From: Neospora caninum Liverpool
Taxonomy: Eukaryota > Apicomplexa > Conoidasida > Eucoccidiorida > Sarcocystidae
Direction: 5' to 3'
NCBI RefSeq assembly: GCF_000208865.1
Contig: NC_018398.1
Location: 6,305,427-6,369,426, forward strand
DNA length: 64,000 bases
Part shown: positions 48,826-60,273 of the stretch, one piece after another
Numbering within the stretch: the first letter of the stretch is position 1
Layout of the letters: each line of letters opens with the position of its first letter
The notes under the pieces: model-generated
Databases searched by the model: none
Told to the model about the DNA's origin: nothing
What the model saw: only the letters and a program-made list of their open reading frames with translations
Program-made: the position numbers and the translations under genes

Positions 48826-50027
48826 TAGGGGTATGTGGACGAGCCAGCATGTCTGCCCCCTTTTTTTTCGTAGTTCGAGAGTTGTTGAGAAGAATCACGA
48901 GACACTGGCTTTCTGGACAGTTGCGTTCCTGTAGCGACTTGAGCGCAGCCTGGACGACGATACGTTGTGTGTGGTCACCTTCAAATGTGTGACGACAGAA
49001 GTCGGCGAGTGTCGCGTGTTTGGATCGCTTCGATACGGGAATCTCAAGCTGGTCGACTTTGGCTTCCACGGCGTGCCACGCACCGCTCATAGCCCCTTCT
49101 CGGCTCGATGCACGTGAAGAAATGATGTGGTGCAAGAGAGAAAACATTCCGCCTCCAGTCTTTTTCCACGCGTGTGCTCCGACAGCATCGGACCTTGGCC
49201 CGCAGAACCCTCGAGGCGCACATGACTCATTTCCAAATGAAGGACAGAGCGGCAAGCCTTCTCTTTTTTCATTCAGAGGCACAATAGAGGCTGCGAGGCA
49301 CACGCCTTTAAAGGCACTTGCTCCGGCTTCCCTGTCTCTTTGCCCCGAAGCGACTGCGGTTCATGGCGACTGCGGTTCATGGCGTCTCCGGACACCCCAA
49401 GCCTGCGATTCTTTGATAGCCGGTCCCACGTATACAAAAAGCGGGGCGCTAAACGTTTCCGGCAGATCTCAGAGATTCCCCAGCCTAGAAAACTTCTGTA
49501 ATGTGCGTGAGGCCGCGACATGCACCATTCAGCTTTTGCATGGCCACAACCGGGTGTAGGTGCTCCTGGCTAGCTTCACGAGGGGAGTTGCACGGCGAAA
49601 GGCCAAATTTAGAGGAAGCATGCTTCGCCTTTTACGCCTGGGCCTACGCGCGCGGAAGGCTGGGACTAAAACGGGAAGCTCCGATGCCCTTCCAGGAAAT
49701 GCCGTTCCTCGAAAAGTCGCGTATAAGTTGCAGAAACGGTGAGGTTATAGATCAACGGACAAGCGGCACACACGAAACACGATCCAGAACATCAATCTGC
49801 AAACTGCCTCCCCCACCATCGCCGATAAGTGTTTTCGTTTTCACTTGCCGGGGATTCGCAGCATCCAGAGTGCCTACAAAAAAAGCCGAAAGCGTTTGGA
49901 CTGGCAGGGAGTGACAAACATATCTCGTGTCATCAAACGGACGACTTGTGTGGGAGTGGCGGATTTACTACGCACATCCGAAACCGAAGGGTCAGCATGT
50001 CGACTCACGTACAACAAATGTATGTAT

Positions 50028-50242
50028 GTATATATATATATACATTACATTCATATATATTTTACTGCGTAGAGGCCTATATATATATATATATATATAT
50101 TTGTAGATGCAGACATGCGTTTCGTCCAGTATAATACGAATGCAGTTCGGGGTTGTAGAAGCCTGGATGGGACATGACATAACCTCCTCTTCCTTTCTCA
50201 TTTTGGCTGCCGTTTATATATATATATATATATATATATATG
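50028..50242. repeat. (TA)n tracts upstream of ASH2
   Basis: TA tracts at about 50028-50045, 50077-50102 and 50215-50242 flank ordinary sequence about 0.8 to 1 kb upstream of the ASH2 start. Confidence 0.8.
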
Positions 50243-51046
50243 TAAAACATACATAGGCATGCCTGCAGGCAAATAGAGTGTATCCACGGAAGAAATGGGA
50301 AACGGCAGTCAGTTTTTTCCAAGCACGATGTCGAGAGGAGACACCCAGAGAAAAGCGTGTACGGAGAAAACGAGTATCGAGTTGCGGAGTGCGCGCGAGC
50401 GCTTGTCTGGGCTGCATGCAGTTTCGAAAAAAAACGCCCGCCAGAGGAGACAGCGGCTTCTTTTCGAAAAGGTGCGACTGTGTGAAGTAACCGGCGAAGG
50501 AAACCGGAGAATGGAAGAGACAGAGAAAAGAAAGAGAGACTAATAACACACTCTGTCTCGTGTTTCGTCTCCTCTTGCTCTCTGAAATCTGCCTCTGCTG
50601 TCTCTTTACGTGTGTTTGCCAGAAACCAAGTGTGGCCGACAAGCCGTCGAGTGTAAATGGGTGCCGCGCTAGGTCACTCTCAAATCCCGCCTTCACTTTT
50701 CCACCCGCTTGCACTTTGGCACTCTTTCCTTCCATTTTCTGGTCTTTCTCTTGCGCAAACTGTCAAATTCGTCAAAAAATCAACACCTGCAATGACTGCC
50801 ACTGTTTCCCTGTCTGCGGCACTCTCGCGCCGCCGTCCCGTGTTGCGACTCACGAGCTGCACTTTCACGTCTGGAAAACTACTACATATAGACATGCATC
50901 TGCATAGACAAATATACAGATAGATGTAGACACATGTTTTCACGCATCTACATAGATAAATCCTTCCGCGCGCACGCCTTTGCCTGAAGAAGGCCTTACT
51001 CGAGATACGTTGTATTCTTCAGCGCCTTCTCATCTTCTGGCAAAAA

Positions 51047-54000
51047 ATGGAGAACAGCGGTGCTGACGAGGCGGCACAAGGCCTGCCTCCGCCTCTTCGT
51101 AGACAGACACCAGTAGCAGAGGAGAAATGTTCTTCCTCTTCCTCTTGGATTCCCCTCGGAAATGATCCTGGCGCGTCCCTCGCGACTTCCGCTGACGAAG
51201 TTCGTTTCCCGGTCTCTGCTTTGTGTGATGCTTCTTCGTCTCACGCCTCTTCCCCTGCCACCCTTTCCTCTCAGACGCACTCCTCTCAGGCGGCCGCCTC
51301 GACGCTTTTCCGCCACCATCCCCGACGTATTCCTGTCCCTGCGTGTTCGCTTCAGCAGCTGCTCGCTGCGCCCCCGCTTCCTCCACTCCGCCTCGACCTT
51401 CTCCCCTCTCCATCCTCGTCTTCCTCGTCCTCTTCTTCCTCGTCCTCTTCTTCCCCGTCCTCTTCTTCCTCGTCCTCTTCTTTCTCTTCGTCGCTTCCAC
51501 AGACGGTTCTTCTCTCTTCCTCTCCTCTGCTGAGTGATCCTTCGCATCAGCGAACTCTGTGGAGAAATCGGTTCGACGTCGCCGCCTTCCCTCGACAGCA
51601 GGGCGGCTTCCCGGACTGTCGGAGGCTCGACAGGCGCGCAGCCATTTCGACAGATGTAAAGCCCATCACAGGCACCCAGCGCACTCACAAGGGAAACCGA
51701 AACGCCGCCAGCGACTTGGCGGCAGCTAGCAACCAAAGACAAACCCACATTCCGACAAACCCTACCTCTTTCTCTGCCCCTCCTGCTGTCCCTGCGTCTT
51801 CAGCTTCGTCTCGTGTAGCGTCAGCGTGTGGCTCTGAGCTGGCGGAGGGCCAGCGAGGAGAAGCGACCGGCGGGAGAAGTGAGAAGCGGCGACGTGTGTC
51901 TCCAGAGGCGGCGCCGAGGCAGAGAAAGCGGCAGAAAAAAGACGGGACCCGGCCGAACTCTGAGGACTCACGCGCAGAAACGGAGATGCCTGCTGCGTTG
52001 CCGTGTGGCTTGTTGAGCAACGGCGTGGCAGACGAGCCAGAAAGGGAGGCATTACGTGCGGCGAGTCCCCACCAGGGAACACGCGTGACACGAAACCGCG
52101 AGGGAAAAGCGGAGACGTGGTGTCCGAAGCGTCACGAAAGCCACGTTCTCGAAGATTTCCTCGTGGACTTCACGGAACTGCAAGGCGGCCAGCCTCAAGG
52201 CCTGGAGCTCCTGGACACCCTGGCTGCAGCAACGGCTTCCTCGGCTGCGCCTGTCCGAATCCTGCTTCCTCCGCCTCTTGCGGCTGCTGGCAAGCACCCT
52301 CCCAGCGGCGCGTGCCTGCCTCCCCAGACCGTTTCGGCCTCTGCGCCTCGTCTCCCATCGCTCGCGCCGTCGGTGGCGTCCACTTCTCAGACTTCCGCAA
52401 CGGCGCTGAAGCCGTCGGCGCCTGCCTCGGGCGCTCTGCGCCGCCGCGTCTCTTCCTCCTCGCAGCCTGAGCCTCCCTCGGGGCCTGCCGCATGCAGAGC
52501 CTCGGAGGCGCATGCAGAGTCGCTGCTGGCTTTGTTGCATCGTCAAGTGCACCAGCGAAGTCTCACTGCGCCGTCGGCAGTGGTGAAGCCGCAGCTGCAA
52601 GAAGAAGAAGCCAACCTCGCGCTTCCGCCGCCGCTTCCGCTTCTCCATCGCCAGTTGTATCGGTCGCTGGAGGGGACTGCTGTCTCCAGACTCGCGTCCC
52701 TCACCGCCGCCTCGGGCGGGCTGCTCGCCGGATTCCCGACGCTGATTGCCGACGAGCGTTTGAAGCGGAAACTTCTGAGGTGTACGCGCAGACGCTTCCT
52801 AATGCCTGGGGCCTGCCGGCTGTCGACGAGCAGCGCAGGCAGCAAGTGGAAGATCCACAGGAATTTCCTCTTTATCAAGAGTCGCCTCGCAGGGATTTCC
52901 ACGGGGGAAGTCCCTCTGGACCCCGATGGGCTCTCCTCTGAACGGCTCTCGGCACTCCCCGCGGAAGGCTCCGAGGCGCCCCACAAGCGCATGCGCTCCT
53001 CCCTCGCAACTGCGCGTCCCGACCCAAACGAACTGCCGAAGCAGACGTCCCTCGCGGGCGCCCCCGGCGCGTCGTCCTCTGCCGCCTCGACGCTTCCGCT
53101 CCTGCAGTCTGCCGCGAAACGCGTGCGTCTCTCGCAAAAGTACAAACAGGCGTCAGTTCGCTTGAGCGTGGAGGGACGCGAGGCCTCGATCGGCTGGGGG
53201 TGCGGCACGGTCTTGGCTACCCACGGGTGCCGGGAAGGCAGCTTCTTCTTCGAGGTGAAGATCGGGCGTCTGGGGCATCTGTCGGCTAGCCGCCAGCGAC
53301 GCAACAGCGAGACACCTGGCAAGGCGGAGGGCAGTCGGCGGGGCGGGGAAACCGCGCCCGTAGAAGAGACAGGCCGATCCGGGAAAGCGGACAGTCGAAG
53401 AGGCGCGGCAGGCGGAGACGAGGAGAAGAGGGGCGACGAGAGGAAGGAAGAAGAGAACAAGGGAGAGAAGAACGAGAGCGGGGAGGGCCTCCTTGACGCG
53501 GAGGACGACCGGAGCAGTCGCGAGACGCAGGCCGTTCTCAAGAGAGCGATGACCCGCGAGAGAGAAGAAGACATTGCGCGAAGAAGAAAGGCACGGAGCG
53601 AAATCCGTGTGGGGTGGACGACACGGCAACAGCCTCCGAGCTGTCCCCTCGGTGCGACGGTGCATAGTGTCGGCTTACGCGTTCTCGGAGACGACACAGG
53701 CCTCCACGGAGGAGCCATGTGGGGCGGCGGCGAGGTGGTCTATGGCGCGCGCGTCAAGGAAGGAGACGTGGTTGGCTGCTACATTCGACTGGTGAAGCAG
53801 CCGGCCGAGACACCTGAGGAGCAGCGCGAGGACGGGAGGGGGTCGGAATCGAGGGAAGCCAGTTCGAGCGAGCCTCAGGAAAACGTTTATGCCATTCGCA
53901 CGCTCGCCGATATGGACAGTCTCAGCCAAGGCTTCTTTCGCTACGCAAATGCCGCGCAGCCGCCCCGGACGTCTGCCGCGTTCCCTCAATCATCTTCTTC

Positions 54001-56230
54001 GACGTGGAGTCGCGGGTCGTTTGTTCAGTTCTCAGTGAACGGGAAACCCCAGGGCGTGTGTGTGTTCAATGGAGGCAGCGACTATCTGTTGAGGGACGGC
54101 GAGTACTTCCCTGCGATCTCGCTGCTCAACGGGGGTGTCTGTACAGTCAACTTTGGCCCCTCATTTCTCTTCCCGCCTCACAGGCTCCAGGCGCCCTTTC
54201 TCCCTGCGTGTCTGCTTCCCGTCCCGCGCCTTCCGCCCCTGACTGTCGACGTGTTTCCGTTCCTCATCTGCGAAAACGCGTTCTTCGTCGATCGGCACAC
54301 GAAGCTCCTGCGGCCCAAAACCCTCGCCGACCTCTTTGAAGCTTCGCTCTCCCTTTCTCCGAATATACGCCGAGAGGACGCGGAGACCCAGCGAGGAGGC
54401 GATGCGGCCGAAGGCCAGGAAGACGCGCTGGCGCGTGTCGTGCGCGGCCTCGCCGTCCCTGCCAAGCACGTGTCGCAGTTGCGCGCAGGCTGGCGGAAAG
54501 GACGCGAAGTCGAGCGCCTCCTGGAAAGCCTGGGCCGCCACGCCACCCTGCGGCTACTCCACTCGTGCTCTCTTTTTCTTCTCCACGCGCACCGTCTTGC
54601 CTGTGCCGAGAGACGAAGCGAGAGCGAAGCGGATCGAGAGGCCCACGAGACGGGCAGAAGGGCGCGAACGGCGGAAGCCGAGAGTGGGGCAACGGGGCGA
54701 GGGGGAGACAGCGGGGCGGCGCCGGACCTTTCTGAAGTGGAGGTTGGAGCCGCGCGGGAAATCCAAGGCAGCGCCGAGTCCAAAGAGGAGTCGCTCCAAG
54801 ACCAAACGCCAGGGACGGCTTCGAACGCGGAGAGCAGCGATCTCCATGGTGCAAATCGGCCCTCCCCTTCGTGTTCAGAGCGACCGCAGGGGCGTCGGGT
54901 TTCGGCTCGCGAAGCCGTTGCGAGGCCCGCGCGACGACGCAAAAGTCGCCTCTGGTCCCGCTGGAGATTCGGAGGAACTGGCAGCGACGAGTCCTCGGAG
55001 GAGTCCGCCTGCGACACGCGCAGCTCGGACGCGTCCGTCTCCTCGGAAGATTCCTTGGACGAGGACGAAGACGGCGAAGACGCGTCGAGGTGCGTTCCCG
55101 CCCAAGACACAAGCCGCGGCCGCGCCGGCTCCGCCGCTCCTGGCGGGTGTGCCGCCTCGCGTGCCCCGCGCTGCAAACTCTGTGAGTTGGCGGAGGCCCC
55201 CACCACGCCGCAAATCGCCTTGGATGACCCGGCCGGGGCGTTCCCGACGTTTTATCTGCCTCGCGCGTCCTCGCTGTCCCCGCTCCTTCTCGCCTTTCTC
55301 GAACGCGAAGAGCGTCAGTGGACGCCCGTCGACGCGTCGCGTCTCCTTACAGCTGAGAAGGTTCACAGTTTGCGCCTAAAGCGGCGCGCAGCAGGCGCCG
55401 CAACCTCAGCGGGGCTCTCAGAGGCGCCAGCGTCTCTTTCGGCTGCAAGCGACAAGCTGGGATCTGGAGAGAAGCGCGGCGGGCCAGGGAAGAAGGGAAA
55501 AGGCGGGCGGGGCGAGCGAGGCGGCCAGCACGGAGCGGCGCCTGTGGGAAAGGGCGCGAGCGAGGCCGACTGCGCAGTGCGACGCTTCTGGGCCGGCCGC
55601 GTCTACGCGCCTGAAGAGCGAGAAGCGATTCAGGTCGGAAACGTGCCGCTCGAGGTGCCCGCAGTCTGGCTGAGCGACCTAGTCGACGGCGTGGACCGGG
55701 AAGAAGGCCTCGGCGATGCGGACCCGGAACAGAGAGAGAAGCCCGAGAGTCTCGGCTGGCCTGGAGCCAAAGACGGCTGTTCACCGTGCGACGGCGGCGC
55801 CACCGCGAATCGAGACAGAAGAGAGCAGACGGCTGCTGGCCAGCGGAAACGGCCAGCTGCCAAGTCGCAGCTGCCGGCTCCGGCTGCGACTTCGCGCCAG
55901 GGCTCGGAATTCGACGGCCTCCGCTTTGTGCAGAGCTTCTTGGAATGGCAGCCTGAGCGAGGGATGTGTGCGTGGCGAGACGAAGGCGAGGACGCACGCG
56001 CGATTCGAAACGCAGACTGCATCATGCGCAAGCTCGGCCTACGAGCCGTCGACATCCTCGAGGGCATCGGCGCCAAGATCCAAGTGTACGTACACCAGTC
56101 CGGCCTCTGTCAGGCGCTCGTCAAATGGAAGCAAACCGGGGCGAAGGCTCAGGGGTTCGACGCAGAAGAAGTGAAGGAACTCGCCTGTCGCTTCTGGCTA
56201 CAGCAACATGCGTCACACTTGCCTCTGTAG
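51047..56230 (+). CDS. ASH2: ASH2-type SPRY protein (COMPASS/SET1 complex subunit)
   Basis: A single open frame of 1727 residues starts at ATG 51047. ASH2 is a core subunit of the SET1/MLL complexes that methylate histone H3 lysine 4. The SPRY domain spans about 690-1045. It begins RVRLSQKYKQASVRLSVEG, with the conserved turn GTVLATHGCREGSFFFEVKI, then RVGWTTRQQ, VKEGDVVGCYIRL, QFSVNGKPQGVCVFNG and FPAISLLNGGVCTVNFGPSF, closely following human ASH2L. The domain is split by a charged insertion of about 100 residues (about 750-853) and a shorter one after CYIRL. The N-terminal 690 residues are Ser/Ala/Pro-rich with a poly-Ser run; no PHD finger or winged helix is visible. About 680 residues follow SPRY, including CKLCELAEAP near 1377 and a conserved-looking end (FLEWQPERGMCAWRDEGEDA, about 1631-1727). 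It may be intronless or have unrecognised introns in the low-complexity parts. Another SPRY family is less likely given the ASH2 motifs. Confidence 0.85.
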   Translation: MENSGADEAAQGLPPPLRRQTPVAEEKCSSSSSWIPLGNDPGASLATSADEVRFPVSALCDASSSHASSPATLSSQTHSSQAAASTLFRHHPRRIPVPACSLQQLLAAPPLPPLRLDLLPSPSSSSSSSSSSSSSSPSSSSSSSSFSSSLPQTVLLSSSPLLSDPSHQRTLWRNRFDVAAFPRQQGGFPDCRRLDRRAAISTDVKPITGTQRTHKGNRNAASDLAAASNQRQTHIPTNPTSFSAPPAVPASSASSRVASACGSELAEGQRGEATGGRSEKRRRVSPEAAPRQRKRQKKDGTRPNSEDSRAETEMPAALPCGLLSNGVADEPEREALRAASPHQGTRVTRNREGKAETWCPKRHESHVLEDFLVDFTELQGGQPQGLELLDTLAAATASSAAPVRILLPPPLAAAGKHPPSGACLPPQTVSASAPRLPSLAPSVASTSQTSATALKPSAPASGALRRRVSSSSQPEPPSGPAACRASEAHAESLLALLHRQVHQRSLTAPSAVVKPQLQEEEANLALPPPLPLLHRQLYRSLEGTAVSRLASLTAASGGLLAGFPTLIADERLKRKLLRCTRRRFLMPGACRLSTSSAGSKWKIHRNFLFIKSRLAGISTGEVPLDPDGLSSERLSALPAEGSEAPHKRMRSSLATARPDPNELPKQTSLAGAPGASSSAASTLPLLQSAAKRVRLSQKYKQASVRLSVEGREASIGWGCGTVLATHGCREGSFFFEVKIGRLGHLSASRQRRNSETPGKAEGSRRGGETAPVEETGRSGKADSRRGAAGGDEEKRGDERKEEENKGEKNESGEGLLDAEDDRSSRETQAVLKRAMTREREEDIARRRKARSEIRVGWTTRQQPPSCPLGATVHSVGLRVLGDDTGLHGGAMWGGGEVVYGARVKEGDVVGCYIRLVKQPAETPEEQREDGRGSESREASSSEPQENVYAIRTLADMDSLSQGFFRYANAAQPPRTSAAFPQSSSSTWSRGSFVQFSVNGKPQGVCVFNGGSDYLLRDGEYFPAISLLNGGVCTVNFGPSFLFPPHRLQAPFLPACLLPVPRLPPLTVDVFPFLICENAFFVDRHTKLLRPKTLADLFEASLSLSPNIRREDAETQRGGDAAEGQEDALARVVRGLAVPAKHVSQLRAGWRKGREVERLLESLGRHATLRLLHSCSLFLLHAHRLACAERRSESEADREAHETGRRARTAEAESGATGRGGDSGAAPDLSEVEVGAAREIQGSAESKEESLQDQTPGTASNAESSDLHGANRPSPSCSERPQGRRVSAREAVARPARRRKSRLWSRWRFGGTGSDESSEESACDTRSSDASVSSEDSLDEDEDGEDASRCVPAQDTSRGRAGSAAPGGCAASRAPRCKLCELAEAPTTPQIALDDPAGAFPTFYLPRASSLSPLLLAFLEREERQWTPVDASRLLTAEKVHSLRLKRRAAGAATSAGLSEAPASLSAASDKLGSGEKRGGPGKKGKGGRGERGGQHGAAPVGKGASEADCAVRRFWAGRVYAPEEREAIQVGNVPLEVPAVWLSDLVDGVDREEGLGDADPEQREKPESLGWPGAKDGCSPCDGGATANRDRREQTAAGQRKRPAAKSQLPAPAATSRQGSEFDGLRFVQSFLEWQPERGMCAWRDEGEDARAIRNADCIMRKLGLRAVDILEGIGAKIQVYVHQSGLCQALVKWKQTGAKAQGFDAEEVKELACRFWLQQHASHLPL
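51413..51490 (+). repeat. Serine-codon repeat in ASH2
   Basis: Repeats of TCCTCGTCCTCTTCT encode a run of about 26 residues that is almost all serine, near residues 123-149 of the ASH2 protein. Confidence 0.85.
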
Positions 56231-56954
56231 AGAAGCAAGGCATGCACGGGCGGCCACGGCACATTTTGAAGGCGTGTGCACCCGCGCAGGACAAGAACGC
56301 ATGGGTCTGTTGATGTTTCGGCAGGCACTCGCGTCCGTCGCCGGGAACCAGTACGTCTTCCCTTGGGAAGGCGACGCGCGAACGGCTGCTCTCTCCACCA
56401 TACCTTGTCGTTCTCACGTTTTAAAGGCCTTCTGTCTCTCTCCTGTGCCGTCGACATGTTTTGCTCGGCTGCAGATTGCGACTGCGTGCACGTCGATTGG
56501 GCTCTGTCTCGTTCGCAGGCAACGTCCGCCTCCGTCGCCGCTTTATCCTATCCGCGCGCTCTTCAGTGACGCGCCGTACCCGCCGTGCAACTATTCGGTT
56601 TCAAGATGCTTTCAAACATTCTCGAGCCTCTCTTTTCATCACAACCCCCACAGCGTCTGACAGACCTTAAAATTTTTTGTGCAGTGGGGAGGCAGTCGAT
56701 CTCTGCATACCTCGGCTGCCAAGGCTCCTCTAGCTGACTAAGACAACAGCGACGCGGCAGGACGCCGCAGGCGCCTCTCCACAATTTCCTTTCGGTGTGT
56801 CGTCTGCGTACTCTCTGTCTTTGAAACGGACGTCCCTCTCGCTTTATGAGTCCGAAACACACGACGTTAAACAGAATAACCGTTGCCGTACTGCCTCTCT
56901 GTGCTTCGTATAGATATATGCCTTCCTCTGCGCATGCATCTCCCTTTATATGTT

Positions 56955-56994
<40 letters not shown>

Positions 56995-58647
56995 TTATAT
57001 GTATATGCACATGAAGCTCATAGTCTGTGCTGTTCTGTGATGGCCGATGCGGCCACAGCTAGGCAGAGAGAGTCGCTGCTGTCAAAGAAGAGAAGTCCGC
57101 CGCCAGTGTGACCAATCGCGCAGAACGAATACGGATTGGATCTCCTCAAAGTTCTCTTTATCATACTGACGTCACAACTCGGGTGCGTCACTTGCGCCTT
57201 AGTGCCGAAATTCAAAAGCCTACTACGGCCGTTCTCTCACTGAAAAGAGAAACCATCTCCAACCCTGGCATGGACACACATAATTATAAACATATATATA
57301 TATATATATATATATGTTGGCGCATAGCGACATGCCATCTAGATTCCTTGTGTATTGAAGACATATATATATATATATATATATATATAAAGATATGCCC
57401 ATGTATCTCTCTTTGTCGATCTATATCTCCAGGGTTTTTAGGTTGTCACTGTGTGAAATGGCGATCGACAGCATGTGCATAGGAACAGGCATATTCCTAC
57501 ATACGAGGGAAGTGCAGTTTCAGAGAGCCCGTTGCCGCGTGGTGTTGCTTGCGAGTGGGAAGAAAGAAATGAGGTGTACACTCCGGATGGCAACCCTCTC
57601 TCCTTGCCACATTTGTCTTCTGGTTCGGCATCAATGTACCGAGCCCCCGGGATCTCTGAAGCCGGCCAATTAAAATGTCTTGACTGCACGTCAAACAGAT
57701 CGTTTGTGGGATTAAAAAGCGTTCTCAAGCAACTGAAACTTAACCTAAATTCTAACATTCTCTCCCTACCAGCTCATCGCTTTCGCCCCGGTCTTCATCC
57801 CATGCGCTCTCTCTGGCCTCCCCCACACTGGCGGAGCGCCTTTCTCCACCTGCTTGAGTCTTGCATGCAGCCGAAGAAGGGAGTCGCTCTGTGGTTCCAC
57901 CACGCGCTCCTATTCTTAACAAACGCGTTTCTCTCATGGACGGCGCGGGCGTCCCGTCTCTGCGCTGCGAACACGGCTATCCCCCCCTAAACCCTAACAC
58001 GCCCTCCGTCACGGTTCACGAGCCGCCCCGGAGCCTTTTGCTTCGTCCCTCTGATTCGCCGCAATCGCGTGCTCACAACGGGGGCAAAGGCGAGGAGTCA
58101 CAGCGTCCTCCTCGCCATGCTTAGAGACTGACAAAGTCTCCACAGATGCAGAGGCAGTCAGGTCCGACGTCTGAGACGGGACAGTTGCTTTGACACGTTG
58201 AACTAACGGCGAGCGCATCCAACACCTAAACACAGAAAGAGCCACACCAGGGTTTCCACGGTCTCAGATTACGTCTATCCATAAATGTATTTATATGTAT
58301 CTTCAGATTTATATGAATCTTCAGATTTATATGGATACTCATATTTATATGTATACTCATATTTATATGTATACATATATATAGATATATATGTATATAT
58401 GTGTATATATATGTATATATGTGCATACATCATTTATATATATACAGGTTTGAGGCGCCGGTGGATCAGTGGACACATACACGGCTGTCTCGACCGCTGC
58501 GTCTTCAGCTAGCCACACCAACATCCACCGCCAGCTCGCACCGAGGTGTCGACACGTAAACGCATGTGCCTATTCCGGTCTGCAAGATTTGCTCGTCGAC
58601 CTCTGCACACTCAGGCCTGGGCCTGCCTCGACTACCTGCTTGGGGAC
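56231..58647. other. Tail-to-tail spacer with several TA-rich repeats
   Basis: Lies between the ASH2 stop and the tRNA synthetase stop. TA tracts are at about 56957-57006, 57292-57317 and 57362-57391. A ladder of 18-base units (two of TTCAGATTTATATGAA type and two of ACTCATATTTATATGTAT type) runs from about 58281 into a TA tract ending near 58446. CCCTAAACCCTAA at 57985-57997 resembles the coccidian telomere unit. A possible alternative last exon of the synthetase lies at about 58505-58642. Confidence 0.5.
58281..58446. repeat. 18-base tandem repeat ladder and TA tract
   Basis: Four 18-base units in two related pairs are followed by TATATA/TGTATA microsatellite. It lies just downstream of the isoleucyl-tRNA synthetase gene in its transcription direction. 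Confidence 0.75.
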
Positions 58648-60242
58648 CTACAGCTGTGCAAACGTATGACTCCATCGACCTTGGTCTACTATCTCTCTGT
58701 ATGCGTGTGTCTCTCTGACTTCTCTCCGGGCGGCACGGAGACGCACGCACCTGGAGCATCTTTGCCCCGAAGCGAGAAACAGCTCCAGGCGAACCGTGCC
58801 CGAGGCGCTTGCCTCGAAGGGAAGGACAGCGACAGGGTGTTCCTCCCGTCCCTCGTGCTGTTCGTTAAAACGGTCAGGCTTTTCTACATGGCCTCCCAGC
58901 TCTGGAGGCCGGAGAACGACGTCGACGTGAGAGAATTGAAGAATCCACCTGAGATCGTCGACATCTGGGACGAAATGGATGGTGCCTTGGCGTTCTGGCG
59001 TTTGAACGTTTGTCTCGCTGTAAGTCTCTTGGGCGGATTCTGCCTGCGCCCTGGCTGGTATGTACGGTTTCCAAACGCGCGTCGCCTGCTCGTCGATCTG
59101 CTTTCCTTTCTGCGCCTCGTCTCCTAAGTCACCTTCTCGTCCCTCCAAGCCTTCTCTTTCGTTTCGCTCCTCGCCCGCGCTACCCTGGAGGCGTTGTCCC
59201 TCCGAGGAGCCCAGCAGAGGAGCTAAAGATGAGAAGGCCAGAAGACGACGATACAAGAGCGGATCCTGCAGAGCGAGAAATGCGAGCAGACGAGGACACA
59301 ATGCAGAAAGCAGGAAAGTCTTAAAGGGAAAGCCTTTCTCTCGTGGCAGCTGTGAACCCGGAAACGAACTACAGCCTATGTCCTCGCCGCCGTCCGACCT
59401 CCACAAGAGGCCTCCGTCGCCCCTTCCATTCGTGTCCCAATCGTTTCCCTTTTATCTTCGCTCTTTCCCACGTCGTTTACACGAGACGGTCTGCACTCTC
59501 GGTCTCACCCTGAGAGACACCTACCGTTGTGATGATTCGCAGCTTGCCATCGCAGCGTGTTCGGACGGCATCCGACCTCCCCCTCGTGGGCCTTTGTCCC
59601 TTCGTCGTCTTCTCTCCTTCCTGGCCGTTTTCGTGGCCGCTGGCGAGGCAGCCATCTCCTCTGTCGCTCTCCTTGTTCGCCTCAGCAACCCGAGCGATCG
59701 CGTTCGTCTCACGCGGCAGCTCCAACAGCCGATTTGCGTCACTCCGCAGCTGAACCAGAGCCCGCCACAGAGCCGTTTCCTCGTCGCCCTCTAGAGAGCC
59801 TCTTGCCTCTTGCGGATTGCCTTCCCCTGCCTGCGACGAGTCCCGTCCCTGTTCCGCAGCTCCTCTGTGCTTCGTTGCGCCCGTTGGAGAACCCAAGGGG
59901 ACGAGCGAGGCAGGCCGCCTCAGCCGCAGCTGCGGCCAGCCTGTCTGAAGAAAACGCGACAGAAAAAACAGACGAGGCAGAAGACAAAAGGCGAAAGCGA
60001 CGAAATGTGTGGGGCGGCCAGGTGTATCCGGAAAACCTCGAAGGCTGTGGATCTACACCGACGCACATCCCGCACTGAGTAGAAAAAGGGAAATGCACAG
60101 CTAGGTCTTTCACAAGGCCAACCCTACATCTGGATATGTCACAGAAACACAAGGTGCCCATCTGTAGAAGTGTGAAAGCGATAACCTGAATCGAGACGCA
60201 TGAATTCTTGAAACGCGACTGCGGCGCTCGTCCTTGTATACA

Positions 60243-60273
<31 letters not shown>

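Larger units (their letters stand above)
45932..51046. promoter_or_regulatory. Long divergent spacer between the proline-rich protein gene and ASH2
   Basis: Five kilobases separate two divergent start codons. The first part (to about 48600) is GC-rich, with long frames on both strands, typical of coccidian 5' untranslated sequence; an ATG-started plus frame at 47144-47788 has no recognisable domain and is not called. A 17-base-pair hairpin lies at 47821-47862, a TA-rich block at 48641-48825 and more TA tracts at 50028-50102 and 50215-50242. A minus-strand frame at about 48830-49150 is noted separately as a doubtful candidate. Confidence 0.45.

Noticed and set aside
52052..53718. Minus-strand open frames of 198 and 391 residues
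   Set aside because: They lie entirely under the ASH2 SPRY coding frame and have no recognisable domain.
57985..57997. CCCTAAACCCTAA, like the coccidian telomere repeat
   Set aside because: Fewer than two units, easily expected by chance; no array and no sign of a chromosome end.
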